Assembly: GCA_031254635.1 (NCBI GenBank) | Contig: JAIRUB010000087.1 | Span: 1 to 19,381 of the forward strand | DNA: 19,381 nt | Direction of reading: 5' to 3' | DNA from: Prevotellaceae bacterium | Lineage (GTDB): Bacteria; Bacteroidota; Bacteroidia; Bacteroidales; UBA932 | In this document: positions 1-5,758 of the stretch, in pieces | How positions within the stretch are numbered: the stretch's first letter is position 1 | Layout of the letters: every line of letters begins with the position of its first letter | Program-made: the position numbers and the translations under genes | The notes under the pieces: model-generated | Seen by the model: the letters and a program-made list of their open reading frames with translations, nothing else | Database searches by the model: none | Told to the model about the DNA's origin: nothing

Positions 1-267
1 GGATTTGACGAAATTAAGACCGCCTTAGCCACAAGGCTTAAATTCTTAATAAACTATCAACTATTGCCTAAAATGCTGATGCACGGCTTTCCGGTAGCCG
101 GCTACACCTTTGAGTGGGACGACAGCGCCGAGTACACGCCTGAGGAAATGCAGCGCATTGAACAAATGCTGCTGAACAATTACGAGATAGACCCCGTTTA
201 TTTCCAGGACAAGTACAATATACCGATTACAGGTGTTAAGGACAATGATCCCGACCCTTTCGGGTAG
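1..267 (+). CDS. Phage portal protein C-terminus (DUF935, Mu gp29-like), 5' truncated by window edge
   Basis: The reading frame is already open at base 1 and gives 88 residues before TAG at 265-267, so the gene starts left of the window. The family forms the dodecameric portal through which DNA enters the capsid. The visible tail includes GYTFEWDDSAEYTPEE and an acidic end (DNDPDPFG). It resembles the end of DUF935 portals and is followed at once by a MuF homologue, the usual partner in Mu-like phages. The assignment rests on this context and the family feel of the tail, since no core portal motif is in view. Its last codons (CCT TTC GGG TAG) contain a possible frameshift site into the next gene. 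Confidence 0.7.
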   Translation, partial: GFDEIKTALATRLKFLINYQLLPKMLMHGFPVAGYTFEWDDSAEYTPEEMQRIEQMLLNNYEIDPVYFQDKYNIPITGVKDNDPDPFG

Positions 268-305
268 GGAATAGCCATAATGCGTCCGGCTCGACCGCTA
301 TTCCC
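255..305 (+). promoter_or_regulatory. Candidate programmed -1 frameshift signal at the portal/MuF junction
   Basis: CCCTTTC at 255-261 fits the X XXY YYZ slippery pattern exactly in the portal frame (C CCT TTC). The portal stop codon follows 3 nt later. After a 5-nt spacer (262-266) there is a perfect 9-bp stem, GGGAATAGC (267-275) with GCTATTCCC (297-305), around a 21-nt loop. Slipping back one base enters the MuF frame, which is open from 249 without a stop. CCCTTTC is not among the most efficient bacterial slippery sites, so this is an inference from layout. The stem could instead couple translation of the two genes. Confidence 0.45.
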
Positions 306-326
306 GACATACAAGCCGTTGCTGAC

Positions 327-1529
327 TTGTACGGTAGCCATTCTTTTGACCCGCAAAGCAGGCTACTCAAGGGCGATGCCGAACTGATAAATCATATCTA
401 CAACTACGGTACCGGCGGCGTGAATGACACGCTGCTGCAACGCTATGCCGGCGGATTCGACAAAGCCGTTACGCAGGTGTTCGGCGCAGGACGACAATAC
501 CCAGAATTGGAGCAAACATTGCGCCTAAATGCCGGAAGGTTTGGAACGTATAAAACCTATGACCTTTGTCGGGAATTGGAGCGGGCGCGGGAGGCTGGAC
601 TCTCATTAGACGAATTTCAAGAATTTGTCGGCGGCAGCATAGGATTGTATAACGGCTACCAGCGGACGGAGTACAATACGATGGTCGCCCGCTCACGGAC
701 AGCAAAACAGTGGGAGCGGTTTAAAGAAGAAAAACTGCACTACCCTAATATTGAGTGGCTGCGCACCTCCAGCGCAAAACCGCGCGCCGAACACTTGGGA
801 TACGCCGGACTTATCCTGCCGATGGATGACCCGTTTTGGACGAACAACCAGCCGGGCAACCTGTATAACTGTAAGTGCGACTGGCGAAGCACCGACAAAG
901 CCGCCACCCAAGCCCCCGACACAGACTACAAGCCTGCGGCGGGATTAGAGGGCAATCCCGCCCAAACAAACGAGTTAGTTACCGAGCGGCACCCCTACTT
1001 TAACCGCAACAGGAAAGCCCCCGGCTGGGTAAATGATAAGGCTGTACTGCAATGCCCCGATGAAGTATGTTTTATTGAAAGAACAACGCCAAATGGGAAC
1101 AAGTACCTGGAGCATCGTTTAGTGGGTAAAATGTCGGAGGCGGCAGAGAATAGGATTATTACGCAGCTATTGGCAGACAGCGGATATAGAGATATAAAGT
1201 TACTTCCGATAATACGAGAGTCAGAGCAAGGATTACGCGCCCGGTACTATGGCAAGGACTTTCTGTCAAGGACAAAATGCCCTGATGCTTCTATGGGTGG
1301 AATAATGGTGGAATATAAGCGAACCAATAGGGCTAATTTAAGTATAAACATAGGCGCGGCAGCGTTAAAATCCAATATTGCCGTCATAAAGATAAAGCCC
1401 GGAAAATTCGTGTCGGAAACACATATTGAAAATGTTGTAAATAGGCAGTGGAGTATGGGTAATAGAAAAAATTTAACGGAAATAATAGTAATCAATAATG
1501 GAAACGTGCTATCGTTTAAGCGACCATAA
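327..1529 (+). CDS. MuF-family head morphogenesis protein with C-terminal PD-(D/E)XK nuclease-like (toxin) domain
   Basis: Residues 1 to about 230 are a MuF/SPP1 gp7-type minor head protein, a capsid-internal protein made beside the portal. The signature runs through RAEH (153-156), PMDDPFW (165-171) and the paired cysteines of NCKCDW (181-186). Residues from about 245 to 400 form a separate C-terminal domain. It contains CPDASMGGIMVEYK (318-331), matching the PD-(D/E)XK nuclease signature with Asp320, Glu329 and Lys331, followed by a strand/helix pattern. MuF proteins with C-terminal toxin domains are an established polymorphic-toxin class, and this looks like one with a nuclease. The DNA of this domain is more AT-rich than the MuF part, suggesting separate acquisition. 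There is no ATG for more than 110 codons. The first NTG is TTG at 327, so the true start may be this TTG or a -1 frameshift from the portal. No protein immunity gene is evident directly downstream. Confidence 0.85.
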   Translation: MYGSHSFDPQSRLLKGDAELINHIYNYGTGGVNDTLLQRYAGGFDKAVTQVFGAGRQYPELEQTLRLNAGRFGTYKTYDLCRELERAREAGLSLDEFQEFVGGSIGLYNGYQRTEYNTMVARSRTAKQWERFKEEKLHYPNIEWLRTSSAKPRAEHLGYAGLILPMDDPFWTNNQPGNLYNCKCDWRSTDKAATQAPDTDYKPAAGLEGNPAQTNELVTERHPYFNRNRKAPGWVNDKAVLQCPDEVCFIERTTPNGNKYLEHRLVGKMSEAAENRIITQLLADSGYRDIKLLPIIRESEQGLRARYYGKDFLSRTKCPDASMGGIMVEYKRTNRANLSINIGAAALKSNIAVIKIKPGKFVSETHIENVVNRQWSMGNRKNLTEIIVINNGNVLSFKRP

Positions 1530-1613
1530 AAACAAACTGCCGGTATTACTACCGGCAATTACGTTTTGAAAGAAATTCTGCGTAGCTCGCGAGCATGCAT
1601 CTGTCCCTTTCAA
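1528..1613 (-). ncRNA. Candidate small RNA abutting the MuF toxin gene
   Basis: Read leftward, a promoter at 1617-1647 is followed about four bases later by TTGAAAG (1613-1607). This pairs with CTTTCAA (1572-1566) to close a domain holding the 10-bp palindrome GCTCGCGAGC (1585-1594). An 8-bp terminator stem with a GTAA tetraloop (1557-1538) and GTTTGTTTTT come next. The product would be about 85 nt and end at the stop codon of the MuF-toxin gene, on the opposite strand. No ORF is evident within it. It could be a regulatory RNA for the toxin module or a phage sRNA. The function is unknown. Confidence 0.5.
1538..1557 (-). terminator. Intrinsic terminator with GNRA loop
   Basis: Perfect 8-bp stem TGCCGGTA/TACCGGCA. 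On the minus strand the loop is GTAA (a GNRA tetraloop) and is followed by GTTTGTTTTT. On the plus strand the loop is TTAC and the trailing T-run is weaker (ATTACGTTTT). The element therefore looks designed for leftward transcription, though it may also act after the MuF gene. Confidence 0.6.
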
Positions 1614-1616
1614 GCG

Positions 1617-1647
1617 CAAAGTTACAAACTTTTTATTTAAAAACAAA
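1617..1647 (-). promoter_or_regulatory. Bacteroidetes-type promoter for the small RNA
   Basis: On the minus strand TTTG (1647-1644), exactly 19 bases, then TAACTTTG (1624-1617). This matches the Bacteroides consensus TTTG-N19-TAnnTTTG in every fixed position. Predicted transcription start is about 1611-1613. Confidence 0.6.
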
Positions 1648-1672
1648 TTTTCAACCATTTAAATAATATTTA

Positions 1673-2116
1673 ATGACACCAAAAGAGTTTACCGAACAGT
1701 TAAAAGAGATAGGCATTGAAATTCAGAATTTGGCTGATAATGAAGCGCCTGTTATAGCCGGTAAAACCGCCGCCGACTTTTTTACCGAAAACTTTCAGCG
1801 CCAAGGGTTTTTAAATCAATCATTGACCGCCTGGCGTGATGTACAGCGGCGCACCCACCCGCGGACCACCCCAAAGGGACAAACGGCTGCCGGTCGGCAA
1901 ATCCTGTTTGGCGAAACCCGCAACCTAAGCCGCAGCATAGACTACGATGCCGGCAGGGGCAAGGTAACAGTGTATAGCGATGTGAAATATGCCCCCTACC
2001 ATAACGAGGGCACAGATAAGTTGCCCAAACGTCAATTCATAGGCGACAGCGAAAAACTAAACGAATTAGTAATAAGCGAAATAAACAGAAAATTAAAAGA
2101 AATTCCTAAAAAATAA
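1673..2116 (+). CDS. Phage virion morphogenesis protein (Mu gpG / P2 gpS-like)
   Basis: 147 residues, a normal length for the family, which acts in head-tail joining or tail completion. Recognisable are the W54 segment with the following HPRTTPKG, the LFGETRNLSRSI block (78-89, the conserved G-x-L-x-x-S-I type motif), and KYAPYHNEGTDKLPKRQFIG (105-124), the typical YA-x-x-HN-x-G ... P-x-R-x-F pattern. It starts with ATG after an AT-rich leader, 143 bp beyond the MuF-toxin gene. It sits 4 bp before the next gene, so these two are co-translated late genes. Confidence 0.85.
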   Translation: MTPKEFTEQLKEIGIEIQNLADNEAPVIAGKTAADFFTENFQRQGFLNQSLTAWRDVQRRTHPRTTPKGQTAAGRQILFGETRNLSRSIDYDAGRGKVTVYSDVKYAPYHNEGTDKLPKRQFIGDSEKLNELVISEINRKLKEIPKK

Positions 2117-2120
2117 TGCA

Positions 2121-2651
2121 ATGGAACAATTATTAGCTGATATTCAGAACCGCCTGGCGACTGCCCCGATGGCGGGCGACTACGCACAGCCTCGCAAAAA
2201 TGACAGGCTATTTGAATACGTGGACTTGGACTGGGGGCAAGTGGACTTCTACACCGGGCAAATGCCGCCCGTAAAATTTCCCTGCGCCCTGTTGGATATT
2301 AATGCCGCTACATACAGCAACGAGGGGCGGCTGGTACAGATAGGAATTGTAACCGTACAGGTACGTATTTTAGACCTTGTTTTAAGCAACAGCGGCGCGA
2401 TGGCGCCCGATGGGCAGCGGGCAAAAGCCGCCCGAATGTTTTCGCTGCTGAGTGAAACCAATCGGCTACTGCACGGCTTTCACGGCGAGGGTTACGGCAG
2501 GCTCACCAAGCAGGGGCTTAGCCGTATGAAGCGGCGCGATGGGCTTAAAGAATTTGTGCTTACCTACAGCGTACAGCTAACCGACAGCAGCGCGGTACCC
2601 GTTCATCGGCGCGTGAGCGCCGCCCCGGTGGTGCAGGTGGAAAGGCAGTAA
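2121..2651 (+). CDS. Conserved phage head/tail connector-type protein
   Basis: 176 residues. There is no signal peptide or membrane segment. The middle reads as a beta-rich core (KFPCALLDI, VQIGIVTVQVRILDL, EFVLTYSVQL) with an intervening helix (KAARMFSLLSETNRLLHGF), the layout of tail-terminator or neck proteins that follow gpG-like genes in Mu-like phages of Bacteroidetes. A role in head-tail joining is inferred from position and fold impression only. It is the last gene of the rightward late operon in the window. A strong terminator begins just after its stop codon. Confidence 0.6.
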   Translation: MEQLLADIQNRLATAPMAGDYAQPRKNDRLFEYVDLDWGQVDFYTGQMPPVKFPCALLDINAATYSNEGRLVQIGIVTVQVRILDLVLSNSGAMAPDGQRAKAARMFSLLSETNRLLHGFHGEGYGRLTKQGLSRMKRRDGLKEFVLTYSVQLTDSSAVPVHRRVSAAPVVQVERQ

Positions 2652-2653
2652 TA

Positions 2654-2682
2654 AAAAAAGCCCCGAAATTCGGGGCTTTTTT
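2654..2682. terminator. Strong bidirectional terminator between convergent late and early operons
   Basis: GCCCCGA (2660-2666) and TCGGGGC (2670-2676) form a perfect stem with a 3-nt loop, flanked by AAAAAA on the left and TTTTTT on the right. It therefore has a U-run for both directions. It lies between the rightward late gene ending at 2651 and the leftward gene ending at 2684. Confidence 0.9.
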
Positions 2683-2683
2683 A

Positions 2684-2893
2684 TTAAGAATTTAATTGCT
2701 TTGGTTCCGGTAGCAGTTGCTCAATAAAGTTCAACACTTGGTAATTGTCGTCTCGGCAGATAAAGTCCTGCTCCTGCGTAGCTAATAAACGAAGCATTGC
2801 GCGGATGGTATAAAGGTACTCATCGGCATCGCCCTCTATTATCGCTGTCCAACTACGCTCCATTGTGGGCTTGTTAAAGTTAAACGTTACCAT
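2684..2893 (-). CDS. Small hypothetical phage protein
   Basis: 69 residues (starts MVTFNFNKPTMERSWTAIIE), acidic and helical in the middle, with no membrane segment or recognised domain. Its start overlaps the end of the antirepressor-like gene by 14 bp, indicating translational coupling. It is the last gene of the leftward operon before the terminator at 2654-2682. I do not recognise a family. Confidence 0.6.
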   Translation of the reverse strand: MVTFNFNKPTMERSWTAIIEGDADEYLYTIRAMLRLLATQEQDFICRDDNYQVLNFIEQLLPEPKQLNS

Positions 2894-3419
2894 AATTAGC
2901 TACCATCAATTTAGTTGAAATTTTTAAGCGCAGTTCCTTGTCGTCAATTTGACACACATCGCTCATAATGTCTAACAAGCGGTCGGCGGTTAGCCGATTG
3001 TGGTTGCGCCTGGCAGGTAATGTTTTAGCAACGGACATAAGCTCTACAAACTCGTTAAATTTAATAATAAGTTCCTCCGCCCAATCTCTAAACAGTTTAG
3101 CGCGCTCACTTTTAATAAAAAAGCCAAGTCGGATGATGCCACGCTTTGTCCACAGAGTGGTGTTGTGTGGAATTTTTAACGCGCCCTGCTGTTCGCCGTT
3201 TAAAATTTCAACGGCAGTTACAAAATGCTTACCCTCAATTAGCTCTGCGCTGTTATTCATCTTATGGCAGCGCAATGTGTACTCGCTGATACCATAACCA
3301 TTCGCCACCTCCTTGGTGGTCATTAGATACTCGTGCTGCTCGTTGGGCAACACCGTTACCGTAACACCTTCGGTTACGGTCATTGGCAGTAAGGTGCCAG
3401 CTTTCTTTTCGTTTAACAT
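2880..3419 (-). CDS. Antirepressor-like protein (BRO-N/ORF6N-type DNA-binding region)
   Basis: 179 residues. The N-terminal part (YLMTTKEVANGYGISEYTLRCH) looks like the helix-turn-helix region of phage antirepressors. The block TTLWTKRGIIRLGFFIKSERAKLFRDWAEELI is the typical BRO/ORF6N signature in which a helix follows a 'G-hydrophobic-RL' turn. The C-terminal third (about 125-179) is helical and basic and not recognised. Such proteins often counter a repressor or mediate lysogeny choice. A long structured leader with its own promoter lies upstream (3445-3652), and TTACGTT just before the ATG is complementary to part of that leader. The gene may therefore be controlled by RNA. The exact family name is uncertain. 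Confidence 0.6.
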   Translation of the reverse strand: MLNEKKAGTLLPMTVTEGVTVTVLPNEQHEYLMTTKEVANGYGISEYTLRCHKMNNSAELIEGKHFVTAVEILNGEQQGALKIPHNTTLWTKRGIIRLGFFIKSERAKLFRDWAEELIIKFNEFVELMSVAKTLPARRNHNRLTADRLLDIMSDVCQIDDKELRLKISTKLMVANYGNV

Positions 3420-3444
3420 ATAACGTAATTTTTAAGCACGTGGA

Positions 3445-3618
3445 CAGAAAAAAAACGGCGTCCACTTCCCGCTGCTAAGTCCTTACGTTGCAGGCTTGCG
3501 GTCGTTTCCGATACCGCGCAGGGTTGAACGCCGCGTACTGCGTATCTTTTCGGGCATAAAAAAGCCCACAAAGCAACGCTCGGCAGGAGTCCTGCCTGCA
3601 ACAAATAAATACTTAGCA
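3445..3618 (-). ncRNA. Candidate structured leader RNA upstream of the antirepressor-like gene (c4-like arrangement)
   Basis: Read leftward from about 3616 the transcript opens with CTAAGT (3616-3611), pairing with ACTTAG (3480-3475). Stacked inside is GTTGCAGGC (3602-3594) with GCCTGCAAC (3495-3487). Within this are hairpins GGCAGG/CCTGCC, GGGC/GCCC around a T-rich loop, and GCGGT/ACCGC. After the domain come ACGCCG and eight T, where ACGCCG is complementary to CGGCGT inside the domain, a possible terminator or switch. AACGTAA (3489-3483) is complementary to TTACGTT (3428-3422) just before the start codon of the downstream gene. All pairings were found by eye. No known RNA family was matched. 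Confidence 0.5.
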
Positions 3619-3621
3619 TTG

Positions 3622-3652
3622 CAAAGATACAATATTTTTTAATTATCCACAT
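3622..3652 (-). promoter_or_regulatory. Internal promoter for the leader RNA and antirepressor-like gene
   Basis: Minus strand TATCTTTG (3629-3622) is a perfect -7 element. A weaker TGTG (3651-3648) sits 18 bases upstream in place of TTTG. The predicted start is about 3616, exactly where the closing stem of the structured RNA begins. The promoter overlaps the end of the preceding ORF. Confidence 0.55.
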
Positions 3653-3860
3653 ACTCGGTCATTAATTTTTTCCTTTCCGCTTCAACATCAATTTTTAAAT
3701 ACCTTAAATATGTCTTATATTTGATATGATGCACGGGCAAGACGTAGTACTTCCATACGGCGCGGTAGTTCCTGTCCTGCCGTCCGGGCTCGTAGTACTG
3801 TCGGGTAATTTCCTGCACACGCTCGGCAATTTGTAAGGTATATAAAGTGTTAAATGCCAT
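3639..3860 (-). CDS. Small conserved hypothetical phage protein
   Basis: 73 residues, rich in Arg and Tyr (RVQEITRQYYEPGRQDRNYR, then YKTYLRYLKIDVE). It looks soluble, basic and helical, of a kind common in early operons of Bacteroidetes Mu-like phages. It lies 5 bp after the HTH gene at 3866-4066. The function is unknown. DNA binding would be a guess from its charge. Confidence 0.6.
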   Translation of the reverse strand: MAFNTLYTLQIAERVQEITRQYYEPGRQDRNYRAVWKYYVLPVHHIKYKTYLRYLKIDVEAERKKLMTEYVDN

Positions 3861-3865
3861 TAATT

Positions 3866-4066
3866 TTATCGTATTACCATAGATTCAGCAAGGCGTATGA
3901 CCTTACGGGCAAGGTCGCTGTTTTGGGTTTGTTTGCCGTTCAGTATATTGCTGACGGTACAAGGGCGGCAGCCACACCACCGGGCAATCCTGCCTTGGTA
4001 GCCGCTCGGTAAATTGGCTGTTATATCGGTTAGCCTATAACGGGGTTGTTGGTTTGCCTTTGTCAT
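3866..4066 (-). CDS. Small Cro/CI-type helix-turn-helix protein
   Basis: 66 residues. RIARWCGCRPCTVSNILNGK reads as a compact HTH: helix, turn, recognition helix with TVSNIL, then the NGK loop typical of XRE-type domains. LARKVIRLAE closes the domain as the last helix. The domain fills most of the protein, so it is probably a small transcription regulator of the phage. It sits 6 bp downstream of the 56-residue gene in the leftward operon. Its target is unknown. Confidence 0.65.
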   Translation of the reverse strand: MTKANQQPRYRLTDITANLPSGYQGRIARWCGCRPCTVSNILNGKQTQNSDLARKVIRLAESMVIR

Positions 4067-4072
4067 AAAGTT

Positions 4073-4243
4073 TTATTTAGGTTGAAACAGATAGCTGCCG
4101 AAGCACATTAACACATCGCCCCAGGTTATTATTACCTTGTCGCCGCTGTCGGTTGTACAGTACAGTTTGTCGCTCCCGTTTGTATCGGGGTCGCCTATTT
4201 TGTACAAGTACAGTGTCCTGTTATCCCAAGTTAGTATTTTCAT
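4073..4243 (-). CDS. Short hypothetical protein (56 residues)
   Basis: ATG at 4243-4241 opens a 56-residue frame, MKILTWDNRTLYLYKIGDPD..., ending with TAA at 4075-4073. The content looks like a small beta-rich protein (LYLYKIGDPDTNG, KLYCTTDSGDKVIITWGDV). It fills an otherwise empty 180-bp slot in a tightly packed operon, with 6 bp to the next gene and 4 bp from the previous one. No family is recognised. Confidence 0.6.
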   Translation of the reverse strand: MKILTWDNRTLYLYKIGDPDTNGSDKLYCTTDSGDKVIITWGDVLMCFGSYLFQPK

Positions 4244-4247
4244 TAAC

Positions 4248-4490
4248 CTACATTAAAATTAACAAGATAGCCGTAACACCGCCGCCTAATGCGGTTGCTA
4301 ACCAATCAATCCAGCAAAAAACGCTTTTCCTGATGGTCAAGTCGTAGAGTTCTTTTAAAAAGCCAATGAATACGGCTATTAAAATAGCTATCCACCAGTT
4401 GGGAGCAAAGGCAGCTATCCAGCCGCCGGCGAAGAAGTGCAGGAGTTTATCTACGCCTACTTTTTTGATTATTAAATCCTGTAATTCCAT
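4248..4490 (-). CDS. Small membrane protein of the DKxLHF type
   Basis: 80 residues with two hydrophobic stretches: residues about 17-45 (LLHFFAGGWIAAFAPNWWIAILIAVFIGFLKELYD) and about 58-80 (CWIDWLATALGGGVTAILLIL). The pattern DKLLHFFAGG ... KELYD ... DWLATALGGG occurs in small phage and bacterial inner-membrane proteins of unknown function. It could serve in lysis (holin-like) or host membrane modification, but position in the early operon rather than beside an endolysin does not support a lysis role. Confidence 0.65.
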   Translation of the reverse strand: MELQDLIIKKVGVDKLLHFFAGGWIAAFAPNWWIAILIAVFIGFLKELYDLTIRKSVFCWIDWLATALGGGVTAILLILM

Positions 4491-4512
4491 ATCGTTTTTA
4501 TATTAAATTTGT

Positions 4513-5166
4513 TTATGCCTCAGTCATACCCAGCGGAACCGACACCCAGGCGCCAATATCGTTCTTGTATTCTGCTTTTACATAGAACTTACTGACCGCC
4601 GGACGATAGGCGGCTTCAATAATACGTACGCCGTCAATAAAGGTTTCGCTGCCGCTTTCTTCTGCCATTTTCCGTAACTGCATTACGCGGCTTGCCTTTA
4701 GGTTGCCCTGCTGGTCTTTTGCCAGCAGTTTGAGTATGGCGGTTACTAACATCTTACTGTCCTTATCTTTTACTAAGGAGCCAATGAAATCCTTTACCTT
4801 AGTGATACCCTCGTTGACCGTGTCATCGTAATTGTCCGTAACGTATTGCCCAAGGGTAATACGGCGGTCGCCTTTAACATTGGTAAAGGTGTTGCTGCGT
4901 TGCTCAACAGGCGTTTCGTAGATTTCAGCTTTCATACTTAGCGCCTTTTGGAAGGCATCGTACACGGCTGATTTTTTAGTTTTTAACTCGCCGCTAACCG
5001 TTTGTAAGTCGGGGAAGATGGCGTTAATAGTTTCATCAACGAGCGCCTTGTAGGTCTCGCGGTTTTCTTTGTCCTGCGCCTTTTTTTGTTCGGCTGCCCG
5101 GTTGACTTTAAAAGCCTCATACTGCCGATGCTCCTCGGCGGTCATTGTTACTTGTGTTGCTTCCAT
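4513..5166 (-). CDS. DUF3164-like Mu-family phage protein
   Basis: 217 residues from the ATG at 5166 (MEATQVTMTAEEHRQYEAF). A longer frame opens at 5256, but its extra 30 residues overlap the preceding gene and do not look coding. After a charged helical N-terminus come TFTNVKGDRRITLGQYVTDNYDDTVNEGI and KLLAKDQQGNLKASRVMQLRKMAEES, matching the order of conserved blocks in DUF3164 proteins of Mu-like phages. KFYVKAEYKNDIGAWVSVPL closes the domain. The function of the family is not established. Presence in the early operon suggests a role in transposition or replication. It overlaps the GemA-like gene by 50 bp. Confidence 0.7.
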   Translation of the reverse strand: MEATQVTMTAEEHRQYEAFKVNRAAEQKKAQDKENRETYKALVDETINAIFPDLQTVSGELKTKKSAVYDAFQKALSMKAEIYETPVEQRSNTFTNVKGDRRITLGQYVTDNYDDTVNEGITKVKDFIGSLVKDKDSKMLVTAILKLLAKDQQGNLKASRVMQLRKMAEESGSETFIDGVRIIEAAYRPAVSKFYVKAEYKNDIGAWVSVPLGMTEA

Positions 5167-5578
5167 AATATTGTAAATTTTTAGTGTTTTTAGCGATTTT
5201 TTGCTTATTATTAAACTCGTGGTATATTGCCCGCAGTTCGGATATGGTAATATCATTAAACCATTGTCTTTTTGCTGCCCTGCAAGCTATTGCCTTAATG
5301 GTGCCTATATTGTGGCTTGTACGGCATAATTCAAGCCAGGCGCCTATTGACTTTATTACGCGCTTGCGCCAAATGTTATAACTATTCCCATCAAAGCCTT
5401 TGATTGCGACCAGACCGGTTAACCGGGCAATCATAACAGCCCACTCTACGTCAGTCATTGCGCTTAAATGTTCCGTGCGGTTGTTGGTAAACTCCATTAC
5501 AACATCTTCTTTTTCGGGCGCTCCCGGAAGCTGCTTTAACAGGGCGTAAAATTTTCTATAATTGCGGATTGCGTTCAT
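5117..5578 (-). CDS. GemA-like (Mu gp16, DUF1018-type) protein
   Basis: 153 residues. The central block IWRKRVIKSIGAWLEL, followed by TIKAIACRAAKRQWFNDITISELRAIYHEFNNKQ, resembles the conserved C-terminal half of Mu GemA/gp16 proteins: W-R-x-x-x-I-x-x-I-G, then an 'IKAIA' helix and a final 'L-R-x-I' helix. In Mu, GemA modulates host and phage gene expression and DNA topology. The last 17 or so residues (SNTSNNDRRGASAV) overlap the start of the DUF3164-like gene and are probably flexible. The family call is moderate. The gene itself is secure by operon packing. Confidence 0.6.
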   Translation of the reverse strand: MNAIRNYRKFYALLKQLPGAPEKEDVVMEFTNNRTEHLSAMTDVEWAVMIARLTGLVAIKGFDGNSYNIWRKRVIKSIGAWLELCRTSHNIGTIKAIACRAAKRQWFNDITISELRAIYHEFNNKQKIAKNTKNLQYYGSNTSNNDRRGASAV

Positions 5579-5744
5579 ATTTTGGCTTCCTTAAATTCTG
5601 TTTTTGGACTACTTTTCCATAAAAGGCGATTAGCCTGTGTCCCATGTCGTACATTTTTTGATGTTCTTTGCACATCTGCTTGCCTTTTACATTCCTCTTA
5701 TAGCAGCCATCTACCGCACAATCATTTAAAAATATTAGTCTCAT
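5556..5744 (-). CDS. Small zinc-binding-type protein
   Basis: 62 residues with Cys9, Cys14, Cys25 and His28 (CAVDGCYKRN...MCKEH), a C-x4-C-x10-C-x2-H arrangement typical of small zinc knuckles in phage proteins. The rest is basic, ending in KQNLRKPKYERNPQL. It overlaps the GemA-like gene by 23 bp. Nucleic-acid binding is a reasonable guess. The precise role is unknown. Confidence 0.6.
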   Translation of the reverse strand: MRLIFLNDCAVDGCYKRNVKGKQMCKEHQKMYDMGHRLIAFYGKVVQKQNLRKPKYERNPQL

Positions 5745-5758
5745 GTCCGTGCATTTTG

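Noticed and set aside
1247..1558. 103-codon minus-strand frame antisense to the toxin domain
   Set aside because: Highly hydrophobic and Leu/Phe-rich in the manner of an antisense shadow, and it runs through the terminator stem. The MuF-toxin frame explains the DNA better. Considered as an immunity gene, but nothing supports it.
3413..3652. 79-codon minus-strand frame over the structured leader
   Set aside because: It coincides with the RNA stems and contains the promoter at its 5' end. The composition (Cys, Arg and Ser rich) is unlike the neighbours. Treated as non-coding, though a homologue search would be decisive.
4513..5256. Longer start at 5256 for the DUF3164-like gene
   Set aside because: The additional 30 residues overlap the GemA-like gene and do not resemble a protein N-terminus. 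ATG at 5166 fits the family better.
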